This document shows, piece after piece, positions 12,233-24,450 of a stretch of DNA of 64,000 bases; within the stretch, counting starts at the first letter, position 1, and the number at the start of each line of letters is the position of its first letter. The translations under genes and the position numbers were made by a program. This stretch comes from Chinchilla lanigera. Lineage: Eukaryota > Chordata > Mammalia > Rodentia > Chinchillidae. The DNA lies in assembly GCF_000276665.1 (NCBI RefSeq), contig NW_004955463.1:11003284-11067283 (forward strand), written 5' to 3'. The notes below the pieces were generated by a model. It had not been told where the DNA came from. It saw nothing but the letters and a program-made list of their open reading frames with translations, and ran no database searches.

Positions 12233-14270
12233 TGAAGCTACAACCTTATGTAATAGACTGACTGTGCATAAGTTTAGATCTTGACCCTTAGCCAATTTTA
12301 ACTCCTTTAAAGCCCAAATTTGAGTCTCCTCAAAATCTCAACACAATGTAACACAAATATGACGGGTAGTTGGATGGATACCTAGCTAGCTAACTGTATA
12401 GATACATAGATATGATATGATGTAGATATAGAGATATAGATATTAAATTTTGATGGCAAGGAAAATTAAAGATTTATGCATATATCAGTGAAACAATGAA
12501 ATCATTGCCAGGTATTTCTGACTTTTCCTCTAATTTTTCCACTGCTATGAATCTTTTTTTTCTACATAAAAGTTTTGAAGATGATTCTAGTGTCTGTAAC
12601 AATTCAACCTGACTTCAAGCTTGTGCTCGAATAAGGGAGTAAAAGTCAGAATCACAGCATTGAAACAAACACATACTCCTCACCCTGGAGCCTGACCAAG
12701 TATCTATGCATAAATAAAATAGATTTGGAGGAAAAGACAGCGCAGCACCCTGAAGAAGAAAAGACAGGCTTCAATTACAAAAACATAAATTGTTCTTCAT
12801 TTTCTTCAACTTGGTGGGTATGTAAAACTTACAGTGCAGATGTATAATGGACTCCTGTGTTAGTGTTAGGGTGATTGCTGGTACGTGGAGGGTCTCCTGG
12901 AATGCAGTATCCCATGGTCTGGCTAAAGAGAGGCATTAAAGGGTGTACTAAAACACCTAAGTTTTGGCAGTGACAAGAACACCTACAATCATCCTAATTT
13001 TATCTATTAAATGGGAAACAAAAACAACATACAACACATAGTGTTGTGTTAACCATTAAGTTATATATGTACAGTGCTAAAGCTTGAACATCACAGAACA
13101 AATAGTTTTATCATGCTGATGATTCATTACAATTATGATCATGTTCACTAAGATTAAGGTGTATTTCCATAAGGCAGAAGATGCCAGGGGCCAAGTGATA
13201 GGCAATGTAGTATAAAACCCTGTTAATGTTTCAATATGGTATAAGCAATAAATATTGTTATCTGAGTTTTATGAGTATGAAATTGTAAGTCTGTGCATAG
13301 TTTCTTGTGATTGTAATGAACTGTAGCATGGGAAATTTTCACCCTAGAGAAACAAGAGGTGAAGGAAACATTAGAGGAAGAGATCACACTATGGAAAAGT
13401 GTGGTTTGAAGAATAGTCCCAACATTCCTTCTCAGGCTCAGGGTCCTCAGAGCTCTGGGGCTCAGGGCTCAAATTCTGCTCATCATAGCACTTGAGAGAC
13501 CTGGTTGAGGGGATGTCATAAGTTGTAACCATACAAGAATTCACCCACACATAGTGATCAGTTTTGTCATCATGATAGTCCTGACTTAATTCCATGCCTA
13601 ACGTGCTGAGTAGCTCAGTATATATTTACTTAACAAAAGAATACTCATAGGGCTAACATCTTATCCTTTTAAACTTGTGAAGTGTATATTAACATCCACC
13701 TGTCCTGACAATAGAAATGGAACTCAGAGATATGTCCTCCTACAAGATCTCACACCTGAGTGTAAAATTAGGGATTCAGCTGTGATCTTTTTTCTATCAT
13801 AATATTTCTCAATATGTGGGGGAAAGAAAACAGACATAACGAAAGCTTCCTACTTCTTCTCATTTGAGATTGACATTTCAGTTCCTGCACAAATCTTGTT
13901 CACCTTTCAAACTCTCTGCCTCATTCTTTCTTATGCTGCTGCTATCTCTAACCAAGCCACAGCTCTCTGATTGAGTACCTGCAGTTACTGCAACTTTTGC
14001 CCTTGCTCTTGTTTCCACGCCTAGAATAACTCCCCACCTCCATCAAGGGTTTTCCCACATCGAAACTGGGAGTGATTTTTAGTCACTACAGCACATAATT
14101 TTCACTTCTCTTAAAGCAATTTCAATTTGTTAATTAAAAAATAACATTCGATATTATAGTATTTTCTCTAAACACTTCTAAGAAGGGAATCTCATTGTAT
14201 ACATCTATACATGTCTGTTACAGGGTGCAGAAATATATGTATATGTATATGACCTGAGAGGATGAGCACA
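12233..14270. other. No gene seen; GATA-like simple sequence near 12395-12445
   Basis: Imperfect GATA/TAGA simple repeat near 12395-12445. Otherwise unique-looking, with no recognisable exon. Confidence 0.4.
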
Positions 14271-14399
14271 GGAGAACATTTTCTTTGTTTTGTTTTTTTT
14301 GTTTTTTTCTGGTACTGGGAATTGAACTCACGACCTTGAGCTTGCCAGGCAGGCACTGTGCCGCTGAGCTAAATCCCCAGCCCCCTGGAGAACATTTTC
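14271..14399 (-). mobile_element. ID SINE (tRNA-derived) with 13-bp TSD
   Basis: Reverse complement of the ID head 'gctggggatttagctcagcgg' at 14345-14386, with a T-rich tail at 14284-14310. The repeat GGAGAACATTTTC occurs at 14271-14283 and 14387-14399. The A-box (TAGCTCAGC) and B-box (GAGTTC..TTCCC) regions of the internal pol III promoter are visible. The perfect TSD suggests a recent insertion. Confidence 0.92.
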
Positions 14400-15479
14400 C
14401 AAGGTCTGCTACAAGAAAGAAATGCATTTCTGAGTGCTCAGTCTGCGGTGCACCACTGGACACAGTGTCTTTACAGGGTTAGGTTATATACTGCGGCAAT
14501 GACGTGATCCCAGCTACCACACAGGGAGAATGCGCAACTCTGGGGACTAAGAGTGAGAAGAATCTTTCCTCTTTCTAAGGCACATAATCACCCACTAGTA
14601 ATTGTGGTTTCCCAGCTTCAAAATGTTCAGTTCTGTTTCATTATATCACAGATGTAAATAAATAATACCAATTATTTCCAAAATGGAACATAACACAAGA
14701 AGTGTTCATTGACCTAGGGGTTGAGATTGATACACTGGAATTGTGAGGTCCTTACATCCTGCCCAAATAGCAAACAAATTTCGTATTAACCAAGCGGCTA
14801 ACCCTTGTCCTTGGGGGAAACAGAGTTACTATTGTACAATGGGACACAAAAGAACTGAGCTAGAACCCAAGAGGTTCCCGTGGAAAACTTGTGGTACCCT
14901 CATATTCACAGTGAAACTTAGAAAGAAACTGCAATAACAAAATGCAATCAACACTATAAAAACACAAACCCATCAGCCCCACAATCATTTGGGATATGGC
15001 TCAGAGTAAAGGGGAAAGAAGAGATGAGCAGAAGAGAAAGAAATTAAACATTGCACTCATAGCCTCAGGACCACTTGCAAAAATAAGAACTGGATTATTT
15101 ACTCATATTTTTCATTGCTTCAATATATATACAATTCTATTTCTGTATTCCCTTTTTTTTTGTATTCCCCCCCTTTTTTTTTGTATTCCCTTTTCTAACT
15201 CCCTTTCTGATATAACTTAGTAGTAGTTAATTTTATAACTCAGATTTCAGATTAAGGATATCAGAAAAATTGGAACTGCACCAGAAATGCAATCAGTATC
15301 ACCCAAGTGAGTAAAACACGATGCACAACTTAGTGTTGCCACTTTTTGAGAAGGAAGGATGTGTTTGGTTATAATGAAAGACTTGAATCTTGTTAGACAA
15401 ATGTTGCCCTGGACTTTAATGGAAGCAAAATATATGGTAAAAGAGTGCTATGTGTACCAAGTTGAAAAAAGGGTAGACT
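14400..15479. other. No gene seen
   Basis: Unique-looking apart from the short T-rich minisatellite at 15144-15194. Confidence 0.4.
15144..15194. repeat. Short minisatellite, 3 units of TGTATTCCC plus T-run
   Basis: TGTATTCCC followed by a run of T (with extra C in the second unit) occurs three times, about 18-20 bp apart. Confidence 0.85.
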
Positions 15480-15672
15480 GGAATAGGTTATTAGTACCAA
15501 TCTTCCCCAGGATCCACATGTTGGGGCCATGAGAATGTGGACCACAAGTGCAGGGAGCTTAAATGAGCAAAGATCTCTAGTGTGTGTTCCGACTCCATCA
15601 CCACATTGGCACGAAGACCACACAGTTCCTACATTGTGTTTCCAGCCAAAACCTGAGTATAGCAGAAAAACG
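15480..15672 (+). repeat. Copy A of a dispersed ~185-bp repeat (copy B at 18700-18888)
   Basis: Roughly 88% identical by eye, over its whole length, to 18700-18888. Shared blocks include 'ggatccacatgttggggcca', 'agtgcagggagctta' and 'aaaacctgagtatagcag'. Copy B sits inside an ERVL pol remnant, so A may be a second ERVL piece or a separate element. No coding frame survives. Confidence 0.75.
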
Positions 15673-17380
15673 AGACAGTTAGCAGTCTTTCCAGATGACT
15701 TGAGATTTGTCCAGTGATCAACTTTAGCCTAAAGACTCCTTAGGATCTTGGTGAATATTCTTTAGCCTGAGTGGTGGTATGCTTCACTTCCACCAAACCT
15801 TACATCTCTCTTCCTTTTCTCTTAGTGATAATAACAAAATGGTCAGATGAATGTCCTAATCTTATCTAACTTCCTCTTTATTTTTCTTTTATATCCATGA
15901 AAGCACATAAATGTTAAAACTAAAGAGCTAAAATTCTTGTTGTGAGTTGAATTTATGATGGAATTTCAGAAACTAGATATACATAAGTCCTGATAAAACA
16001 ATTCTGTACAGTATTTTTGTCTTGGAGCAAACACATAAGACCATCAGACAAAGAAATGTGACTTTCTCTAAATTACTTTCTAGATGTACACTTTCCCTTT
16101 CTTAATGATTTATAAAACAAACTTGTAAACCCACACTTTAAGACAAGATTCTTACGCTTCTTACTTTGAGATAAATCAATTTATTTCATAGCAAAGAAAA
16201 ATACAATGCTAATTCCATTGCTGACTGCAGAAAAGGCAGTGTCTGAGAAAAGAACAATACTTCTAGCTATGCTGAAAATCTAAACAGGCAAAAAGTCACT
16301 TTTGGAAATCTTTATCACCAGGAAATAGATTTTATTTATGTTTCATGCTTTATTTTTCCCTCCCAACTGAAACATTAAGAAATTTCTCTAAACAACTTGA
16401 CCTATTTATCTGACAACACTCCAGTGGCTAATATATCATTCCTTGGGGTTTTGTCTCAGAAAAATCTTCTCCTTTTCTTTTCTTCATTTAACTTTTCACT
16501 TCATAATAGGCTAATATCACCCAAAAAAGACAATTCAAACTTAAAAATTACTAATGATGAATTACATTATATAAAGTCCCGAGAATCTACCACTTTTGGA
16601 TGAGTAAGGCCAAAACTCATAAGCCTAGGCTCTTCACAGTATGGTAAATCATAAGCAATATTCCTTTTGGGACTTGCAGAGACTAATGTCACCATGATGG
16701 GCTGCAGAGATGCTGGAATATGTGATTTTTAGCCCCTTCATCTCACCTTTTTGCCTGAGACAAAGCGATGCCACTTAGGAAATAAATGTGACTTGTTGTA
16801 GTTTAATCAGTTGGTAATGCCTCTGGAGGTTCACCCAGATATGGGATCTGCTTTCACAAGTCAACAAAAGTCCTGGTACTGGATACCCAGCTTGACTGAA
16901 TAAGTTCTCTCCTTCCATTCCACATCAATGAAAAGAATCCAAACCGGTTTGCATGTGGAAGGAAATGCTGCCGTTCACATTCTCTGTTTAAACTTCCAGA
17001 TTTGTGATTCTGCCAGTTCATTGTCTGGAAGACACAGAATATTCTAAGTATCCCATAGGGTATCCCATCATTAATATAGGAGCAATTTTCCTAATTCATA
17101 ACTCATCCGGGTTATTTCTTGTTCTTACCTTATTTATCCCAGCAGATGAAAAAAAAAAACAAAAACAAAAACAATAAAACCTGCTATACTGCTAAAGGAT
17201 CTAGTGGCCCACTAGTAGAAAGCAGGTTAAATTATTCTACAGTTGGAAACAAATCTCTGAACTTGTAATCCCCATCCAAATAAAGAGGCACAAATTTTGG
17301 ATGTCTCTTTGGATTCTAGGAGAAAATGTATGCAACATTTATATGTGTTATTTTGAGCAACTTTCTGGATAAACTAAAAT
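15673..17380. other. No gene seen; possible far-diverged ERVL sequence
   Basis: Nothing firmly recognised. It lies between the two dispersed repeat copies and may be retroviral, but I cannot point to a motif. Short (CAAAAA)n-like tract at about 17150-17175. Confidence 0.35.
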
Positions 17381-17987
17381 TTCCCTTGTACTGAAAGGAA
17401 TCTGCAGTAAGGGGACACACAGCAGTGGGATTATGCCACAGTGTAAGTTTCCTTGGGACCTCTATCTTAGGGCCCAAGAAACCCAATGGTGCTGAAGTTT
17501 ATCCATAGAACTTAGAGTTGATTTTCAGAGATCCTGACAAAGGAATGTGGAGATTGATATATCCTACAGGTATATCTGCTACTGAAAATAACTTCTCCAT
17601 TACTAGTGGACCCTGGTAGATTCTGAACTCCTGAGCATTGGACACACAAACTCATTCTTAAGAATGGTATACTACTGATATGCTGAGTCATAAAATCAGA
17701 TGATCTAGTTTTCAATTGACAAATAGAATGGTGTGTAGTAAACCCAAACTGAGATGAGCCCAAAAGTATAAATCAAGAATAAATAGGAAGGAGTTCAGAT
17801 TCCCTTGGTCTGTATTGCTCCTTGGTTGCAACATCTGCTCGACTCTTATCTGTGGCCATTTAACAGAGGAGGAAGAACCTGGGACCTGTTTTGGGGGCAG
17901 ATATGAATGAACAGTATGCTGGAAACAGCTGGAAGAAGTTTGCAACCCCACTGAGGGCTGGCTTTGAAAGGAAATTCTTTCAGGATG

Positions 17988-18149
17988 AAGAACTTTGAGG
18001 AATGGGGCGGGGGATTTAGCTCAGCAGCACAGTGCCTGCCTGGCAAGCACAAGATCGTGAGTTCGTTTCCTGGTACCAGAAGAAAAACAAAAAAACAAAA
18101 GAAAAAAAAGACAAAAACAAAAACAAAAAAACCCAAGAACTTTAAGGAA
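17988..18149 (+). mobile_element. ID SINE inserted in the ERVL remnant
   Basis: Head 'ggggatttagctcagcagca' and B-box 'gagttcgtttcctggtaccag', then a long A/C-rich tail to 18134. Near-identical 15-bp flanks AAGAACTTTGAGGAA (17988-18002) and AAGAACTTTAAGGAA (18135-18149) are the TSD. Confidence 0.9.
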
Positions 18150-18699
18150 GATTACCTGGTTGTGTAGTAAATTTTCATTGGAGAAGAGCTAAAATGTAAG
18201 ATCAACATTGAATGGTGGGTGGTCAGTGAATCAGTTTCCTGCAGTCAGGAACATGGAACAAGACTGCTAGAAGATATGGAAGAAGATCTGGAGAGAGGTA
18301 TGTATTTGGGTCTCTTAGAATGAGGAGAAAGTATAAAGATCTTTATATCTCAGAAGGACTTGTTGCAAAGGATTAGCAAAGATTATCCATTTGCTAAAGG
18401 TAAGTTGGCCTCTTTTCCTAATGACCCTTTTTTCTCAATGTATCTGACTTAAAAAGTGGGTATGGTGATAAATGTAAAAGTCTATTTTGAACTCAACAGC
18501 ATGCGATTTACATCAATAAAATTAATTTCATTATGGCCACTGATGAGAACCCAAACCATTCAAATCACAAGTTAACACTAAATCCTAATACAGTATCATA
18601 AACTAGAAAAAAACTGCCATCTATCTGGCAGCAGGTTGATTACACTGGATCTCTTTCCATCGTGGAACAGACAATAATTTATTCCTAATGCAATCTAAT

Positions 18700-18888
18700 G
18701 CAATAGATTATTAGTCCCACTCTTCCCTGGGATCCACATGTTGGGGCCATAAGAATGCCAGCTGCAAGTGCAGGGAGCTTATATGAGCAAAGACCTCTAG
18801 TGTGTGTTCTGACTCCATCACCACATTGGCATTAAGACCACACTTCCCACATTACATTTCCAGTCAAAACCTGAGTATAGCAGGGTGT
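18700..18888 (+). repeat. Copy B of the dispersed ~185-bp repeat
   Basis: Partner of 15480-15672. It occupies the place where the central integrase region of the ERVL remnant should be, and I cannot align it to integrase. It may be an insertion or a divergent part of this retrovirus lineage. Confidence 0.7.
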
Positions 18889-19260
18889 TCTAAAAGATGT
18901 AACATATGACTTAAATATGTAAGGAATGTATAGTTCTGTCTACCTGTAGTAACAGTGAATGTGTCCTGGAATCAAAAGGGAAGTGTCAGCAGAAATCTCT
19001 CTCACTGTAATGCCTAGCAGTTAAGTGGTTTCTCCCTGCTTTGCCAATTAGGTTACCTGCAGTATGTATGGAGGTTCTAATGCCCAAGAAAGAAATGCTT
19101 CCATTGGAAAATACAGTCATGTTTCTGGTAGGTTGAAAGCTAGAACTGTCTCATGGCCATTTGGGCCTCCTCATGCTGCTTAATTAGTGGGAAGAAAAGA
19201 TTATCCCTTTACTGGCTGGTATGCTTCCTCCAGATTACTGAGAACATGCATTAAATCAAG

Positions 19261-20239
19261 GACTTCATTGAAATTTAGCAGATTGTGTTGTGTGTCTGTA
19301 ACCAAACAAACTAGTAAATACTAATTGAGGTGATCCAATAAAAGCAGGACCTCCACAAACCTAGCTGTTGTGAAAATTATATTTTAGTTCACCCATCTGG
19401 GAAAAAATTCCATAAAAAAGCTTCTGATAGATAGCAAAGTGATCAGGAATTTAGTGACAAAAAAAAAGAAAATTTTGTTTTTCATTTTAGGCCCCAAGAA
19501 AAGTTATAGAAGTAAGGATTATTGCATTTATATGTTACTTAAATTAGTTGTTTTGCCAATGATTCCTACTTTTCCCAATTTTTATCTAATATGCAACATA
19601 TTAGTGATGGGTAATTTTGGGGGCTACATGTGGAAAAAGCTGGACATTACACCAATCTGTGATCATACATTAAAGGATAAACTTATGCACATTAAAATCT
19701 CCCACATTTGTTTGTGCAGAAAGCCCTTCATGAATCAGGTAGCTATAGTTGCTTGCCATTGGGGTGCTTCCCCCAAATGGTATCAAGGGATGGGTTCTAT
19801 AGATGAAAACAGAAGCAAGGCAAAATAATTTCCTTGGTTAAAGTGTGGCAGAAATTCTATTTGGATCATTTTAATGGAAAGCCACCAAGTACAGATTTAC
19901 TGGCAGTGCCTGATTGGCTACATTTTATTTTAACTTTTATCCAGAGTTGGATTTTAGGAACTTAGGCAAAGCCTCCTTAGTTTAATGGTCTCCCGATTTA
20001 ATATTTTAACATATGATGCCTGGTAAGGTTTCACTCTTTTCTAAGGGACTGCACTGTTATTTAAATAAGAAATAGGAATTAATATTGAAGGGACAGCATG
20101 GGCAAACTGGACTACATAATCTCATTTTCCAGCCTACCTGTGCATCCCTACCAATTAAATTCTCCATCCTTTCTATCTTGCTTTAATTCTCATATCTTCA
20201 GCTGATTGTCAGCTATCACATCAGGGACATACACTGGAG
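19261..20239. other. No gene seen downstream of the ERVL remnant
   Basis: Contains an open frame of 129 codons at 19439-19828 that begins with GTG and shows no recognisable domain. It may be retroviral 3' sequence or chance. No other feature. Confidence 0.35.
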
Positions 20240-20639
20240 AAAGATTATTCTCTTTAACAAATGATGTTGAGGATACTTGATAAAAATATACAAAAGTAAT
20301 AATCTAGAGGCCTATCTCTCATCATACACAAAAATCAATTAAAAATGGATAAATACTTAAATGTGAGACCCAAAATTAGGAAACTATTAGTAGAAAAGAT
20401 TGAGGAAATGGTTAAGGACACTGATCTAGGCAAAGATTTTTTTGGGATATAACCCCAAAAGTATAGGAATCAAAAGCAAAAATAGCCACACAGGGTTATA
20501 TCAAACTAAAACCTTCTTTACAGCAAACAGTCAAAAGAGTGAAGGAATAACTTCCAGAATGAGAGAAAAACACACCAACTATTCATTCATCCAAGCAGAA
20601 TTACCTAGCATATATAAGGAACTCAGCTCCGCTGCAAAC

Positions 20640-20669
20640 GTACACACACATACACACACATGCACACAA
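20640..20669. repeat. (CA)n-like simple repeat
   Basis: Interrupted CA repeat (ACACACATACACACACATGCACACA) within the L1 remnant. Confidence 0.9.
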
Positions 20670-20769
20670 TCCAAATATTTTAAAAATGGCAAATGACTTA
20701 AACTTTTCTTGAAAAAAGGTAACACCAACTGCCAAGATTGCCAACAAGTACACAAAATACTCAGAATTG

Positions 20770-21191
20770 CTAATTGTTATGGCATGTGTCTTGATGTTCC
20801 ACACAGAGCCAAACGTACTCATAGCTGGGGCTTTAGGCAGTGACTGAATCATAGTGTAATACTGGATTAGCCCACTGACGAGTTTATAGCTGCATGTGAT
20901 GCTGGAAAGTGAAGCTTGGGTGGTAGAAGATGATTCAATATGGGCATGGCCTGGAAGCAGACAGACAGACAGACAGATCATCTTTTACCTTTGAGCACCT
21001 TCTTTTTCCTGTCTGCTCTGCCATGCTCTGTTTATCTTCTGTAAAGCCTGTCTGCCAAACTGTGTGCCTTGGAACCAGCCGACTATGAACTAAAACATCT
21101 ACAAATTGAGAGCTAAAATAAACCTCTCCTCCTTCAACTTACGGTGTTGGGTACTTTGTCCCAGCAGTGAGAAAGTAACTAAGACACTAAT
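20770..21191 (+). mobile_element. MaLR-like solo LTR with perfect 5-bp TSD, inside L1
   Basis: The LTR is 20775-21186 (412 bp), TGTTATGG..AAGACA. CTAAT flanks it at 20770-20774 and 21187-21191. It contains a short (AGAC)n run at 20959-20978 and the usual end block 'gggtactttgtcccagcagtgag'. It sits in L1 ORF2, so it is younger than that L1. Confidence 0.9.
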
Positions 21192-21536
21192 GATCAGGGA
21201 AATTAAAATCAATACCTCAGTGAGATATAATCTCACCCCAGTTGGATCGGCTATTACCAAAAAGACAAAAATCAACAACTGTGGGTGAGGGTATGGAGAA
21301 AGAAACTCCCATACCGTGTAGGTGGGAATGAAAATTAGTACACCCATTAAAACCTAGAAATAAAACTATTATGTGATCTAGTAATTTCACTACCATTTAT
21401 ATATCCAAAAGAAAGGAAATCAGTATGGCAAAGACATACATGCACTCTAATGTTTATCCAGCACTATTCATAATAGTCAAACTGTGCAATCAACCTAGGT
21501 GTCTACTGATGAATGAGCAGATAAAGATCATGTGAT

Positions 21537-21591
21537 ATCTATCTATCTATCTATCTATCTACCTATCTATCTATCTTCATCATCATCATCA
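21537..21591. repeat. (TCTA)n then (CAT)n microsatellite
   Basis: About ten TCTA units with one interruption, followed by TCA/CAT trinucleotide repeats, within the 3' part of the L1 remnant. Confidence 0.95.
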
Positions 21592-22194
21592 ATCTCATTA
21601 TCATCTGTCTCTTTATCTACATATACAGACACATAATGGGATATTCGTTAGACACCCAAAATAACAAAGTCCTTTCATTTGTAGCAACACTGATTGAAGT
21701 GGAAGATAGTATATTAAATGAGATAAGTCATGCACAGAAAGACAAATTCTGCCTATGCCCCCTTATATGTGGAAGCTTAAACATTTGGCATGATAGAAAT
21801 AGAGGGTAGGGTGATAGTGACTAGAGCCTAAGGAATAGGAGTGGAGGAGGAATTAATATAGAATGTTAACAGATACAATATTACCACTGGACAGGAGAAT
21901 AACTTCTAGTATATAGCACAGTAGGATAATTATAGCTAACAACATTAAATTGTATATTTCAAAATGGCTAGTGGAAAGGATTTTCAATGCTCCCAACAAA
22001 AAGAAATGATAAAAATTTTAGGGGATATACTAATTATCCTTATATGATAATTACACATTGTATATGTGAATTGGAATAGCACAGTGTATCCCATAAATAT
22101 ATGCAACTATTACAGGTCATTTAAAAAGTTTTAAAATATTTTTTAAAATCTCCCAAGAAACTAAGATTAGAGGAGAATTTTCTCAACTTGGAAA

Positions 22195-22200
<6 letters not shown>

Positions 22201-22238
<38 letters not shown>
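22201..22238. repeat. (CA)n microsatellite
   Basis: Uninterrupted CA repeat of about 19 units, placed between two L1 remnants. Confidence 0.98.
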
Positions 22239-22239
<1 letters not shown>

Positions 22240-22249
22240 CCCATATGAA

Positions 22250-24450
22250 TAAACCTCTTCAACTAAAATCAAACTAGGTATTGGTGAGGTACTAGATAAT
22301 TTTACTTCCTAAAGTGATTAACAAGACAATGATGGCCTCTCTTACCACTTGAATTCAACATAGTATCTAAAGGCCTAGGTACTCAACTAAACAAAAAATG
22401 AAACAAAGATACATAGATTGGCAAGGAAGAAATAAAATTGTATTGCTCCCAGATGATATGAATTTTTATGAAGAAAAATCTAAAGAATTCAGAATGCTCC
22501 TAGAAATTATAAATAATCTAGTATGGTTGCAGGATACAAATTGGTATAGTAAAATCAATTGTTTCACTATATACCACTAATAAACAATTAGAATGTTAAG
22601 TAAAAGAAAAATAACACTTATACTGGACAAATAATGGAATACTTAAGGAAAAATCTATAAAAATATGTAGGTTTTATATATACAGATCTATAAACTTGAA
22701 GAAAAAAAAAGATGCTCTGAAAATGTGGAGAAATATTTTGTGTTCATGAGTTGGAATACACAGTATGATTTGGGTGTAAAACTTTCAATCTGCAGATTTA
22801 GTAAAATTTCAATCAAAATAATTACATAGTATTTTGTAGTTAGCATACACTGATTTTACAATTTATGCAGATGTGCAAAAGATGACCTAAATTGATAAAG
22901 AAGAAATTCAGAGTACTTAAAATACCTTATTTCAACATTTACTACAAAGCTATAGTAGCCAACAGAGTGTGGTTTTACTAGAGGAATTGAGACAGATCAA
23001 TGGAGCTGAAAAGAGAATCTCTCAAACTTGCAGAACTAATGTTTAACAAAGGCACACAGGAGGTTCAGTGCAGAAAGTACTGCTTTCTAGAAATGGTGCT
23101 GGAGCTATCAGGTGTTTTATGCAAAAAATAAAAAGCCCAAAACTCCAAATAGATCATAGATTTAAATGTAAAATGCAATACTGTACCATATAACTGCTGG
23201 AATAGAAAAGAAAATCTGGAGGCCCTAGGGTTGGTAATGAGTTCTTAGATAAAATACCAAAAGCAACCTCCAAAAATGAATGAATGATTGAATGAATAAG
23301 TAAATAAATAAATTGAACTTTGTCACAATAAAAAGCTTCTGTGACATAAAAGGCAATGCTCAGAGAAAGAAAACATAGCCACAAACTAAAACTAAACATT
23401 TTCAAAATGTATAGGTGATGAAGGACTTTGATCCAAAATATATAAAGAACTCTTAAAACTCAAAACTAAGAAAATAAGCAACCTAATCTAAAAAACAGGC
23501 AAAAGTCCTAAGCAGACACACCACAAAAGAATATACACAGATGGCAAATAAATATATTAGAAGATGTTCATCATTACGTTTGGTTAGAAAGTGGCACAGT
23601 AAAACAAGAATATGATAACTCCATCACCTTTTATGATGCCTAATATACAAAACCAAAAATGGATAATCTCAATTTCAGAGAAGACATTGAGCAATAGTAA
23701 CCCTTATTCTAGTGGAAATGTAAAATTACACATTTTAGAAAACATTTTGGAAAACAATTTGGCAATTTCTTACAAAGCTAAACATAGTCATACTGCATGA
23801 TCCAGCAATCAAGTTTCTACATGTTTCCCCAACTGATATGAAAACTTATTTTTATACACTAAAACCCACACTTGAATGTCTACATGTCACTAAAAACTTA
23901 AAGGAACCAAAATCTGATTCAGTCCTTGAACAGATAAACAAACTGTGGTAAACCTATGCAACTGAATATTATTCAGAAATTAAAAGTAATAAGCTATCAA
24001 GCCACAAAAAAGAAAGAGAACAAAGTCAATAAAGTTAGTCTGTAAAAGCTAAATGCTGTGTGATTCCAATTTTGGAATATTATGGAAAAAGCAAGCCAAT
24101 ACAAGGGGCAAAGAATAACTCTTTAAAATTCAGTGGTTCCAGAAGTTTGGAAAAAGAAAGAAAATGGTATTTGAAGCATAGGAGATCTCTCTTTTTTTTA
24201 GTGTACTGAAATAATTCAACATACTGCTGTGATGGTGAATATATAACTTATGCTTTTGTTGACACCTGTGGAATTTTAAAGCCCTTGATATGTTAAACTA
24301 AATAAGCATCACTTAGGAGTTTGGGCAAATTCCAGGGTAGAGTGTAGAATGTAAAAAAACAAACAAACAAATAAACAAAAACCTGACTGTATTACAAATG
24401 CACAAAACAACCTCACTCTATGAAATAGGAATAAATGCTGACTGAGTAAC
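22250..24450 (+). pseudogene. Old L1 ORF2 3' half and 3' UTR
   Basis: Follows L1 ORF2 order: 'gctcccagatgatatgaat' (22445), 'acaaagctatagtagcca' (22944), 'gttcttagataaaataccaaaagca' (23240), 'aaaatatataaagaactct' (23435), 'gatccagcaatcaagtttctaca' (23798), 'gaatattattcagaaatta' (23965). The 3' UTR-like end ('gtgtactgaaataattcaac') is near 24200. It has many stops and indels and lies just behind another L1 in the same orientation. Confidence 0.75.

Larger units (their letters stand above)
17390..19260 (+). pseudogene. ERVL-type (class III) endogenous retrovirus pol remnant
   Basis: Nucleotide blocks follow ERVL pol order. RNase H-like: about 17870-17945 ('acctgggacctgttttggg', 'agtatgctggaaacagctgg') and, after an inserted ID SINE, 18230-18340 ('catggaacaagactgctag', 'gagagaggtatgtatttggg'). 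Start of the integrase core: 18618-18690 ('ctggcagcaggttgattaca'). End of integrase into the dUTPase-like region: 18965-19240 ('ccattggaaaatacagtcat', 'tggccatttgggcctcctca', 'tttactggctgg'). Many stops and indels leave no functional frame. Upstream gag/RT was not identified and no LTR pair is visible. Family assignment is from recollection. Confidence 0.65.
20240..22140 (+). pseudogene. Old L1 (L1MA/MB-like) ORF2 3' end and 3' UTR, split by an LTR
   Basis: 20240-20770 and 21192-21740 follow the conserved end of L1 ORF2 ('aaaatggataaatacttaaatgtgagacc', 'ggcaaagattttttgggata', 'aaagacaaaaatcaacaact', 'cagcactattcataatagtca'). 21740-22140 resembles an L1M 3' UTR ('gtgactagagcctaagg', 'cattaaattgtatatttcaaaatggctag'). 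The LTR at 20775-21186 interrupts it; removing it and one TSD copy restores a continuous L1 order. Many stops, so it is inactive. Confidence 0.8.

Noticed and set aside
14345..14386. Possible tRNA genes in the ID copies
   Set aside because: The heads keep A- and B-box-like sequence but end in A-rich tails, are flanked by TSDs and do not close a tRNA cloverleaf. They are SINEs.
19439..19828. 129-codon open frame, among the longest in the window
   Set aside because: Starts with GTG, has no recognisable domain, is Lys/Ile-rich as expected from AT-rich DNA, and follows a decayed retrovirus. Treated as chance or retroviral debris.
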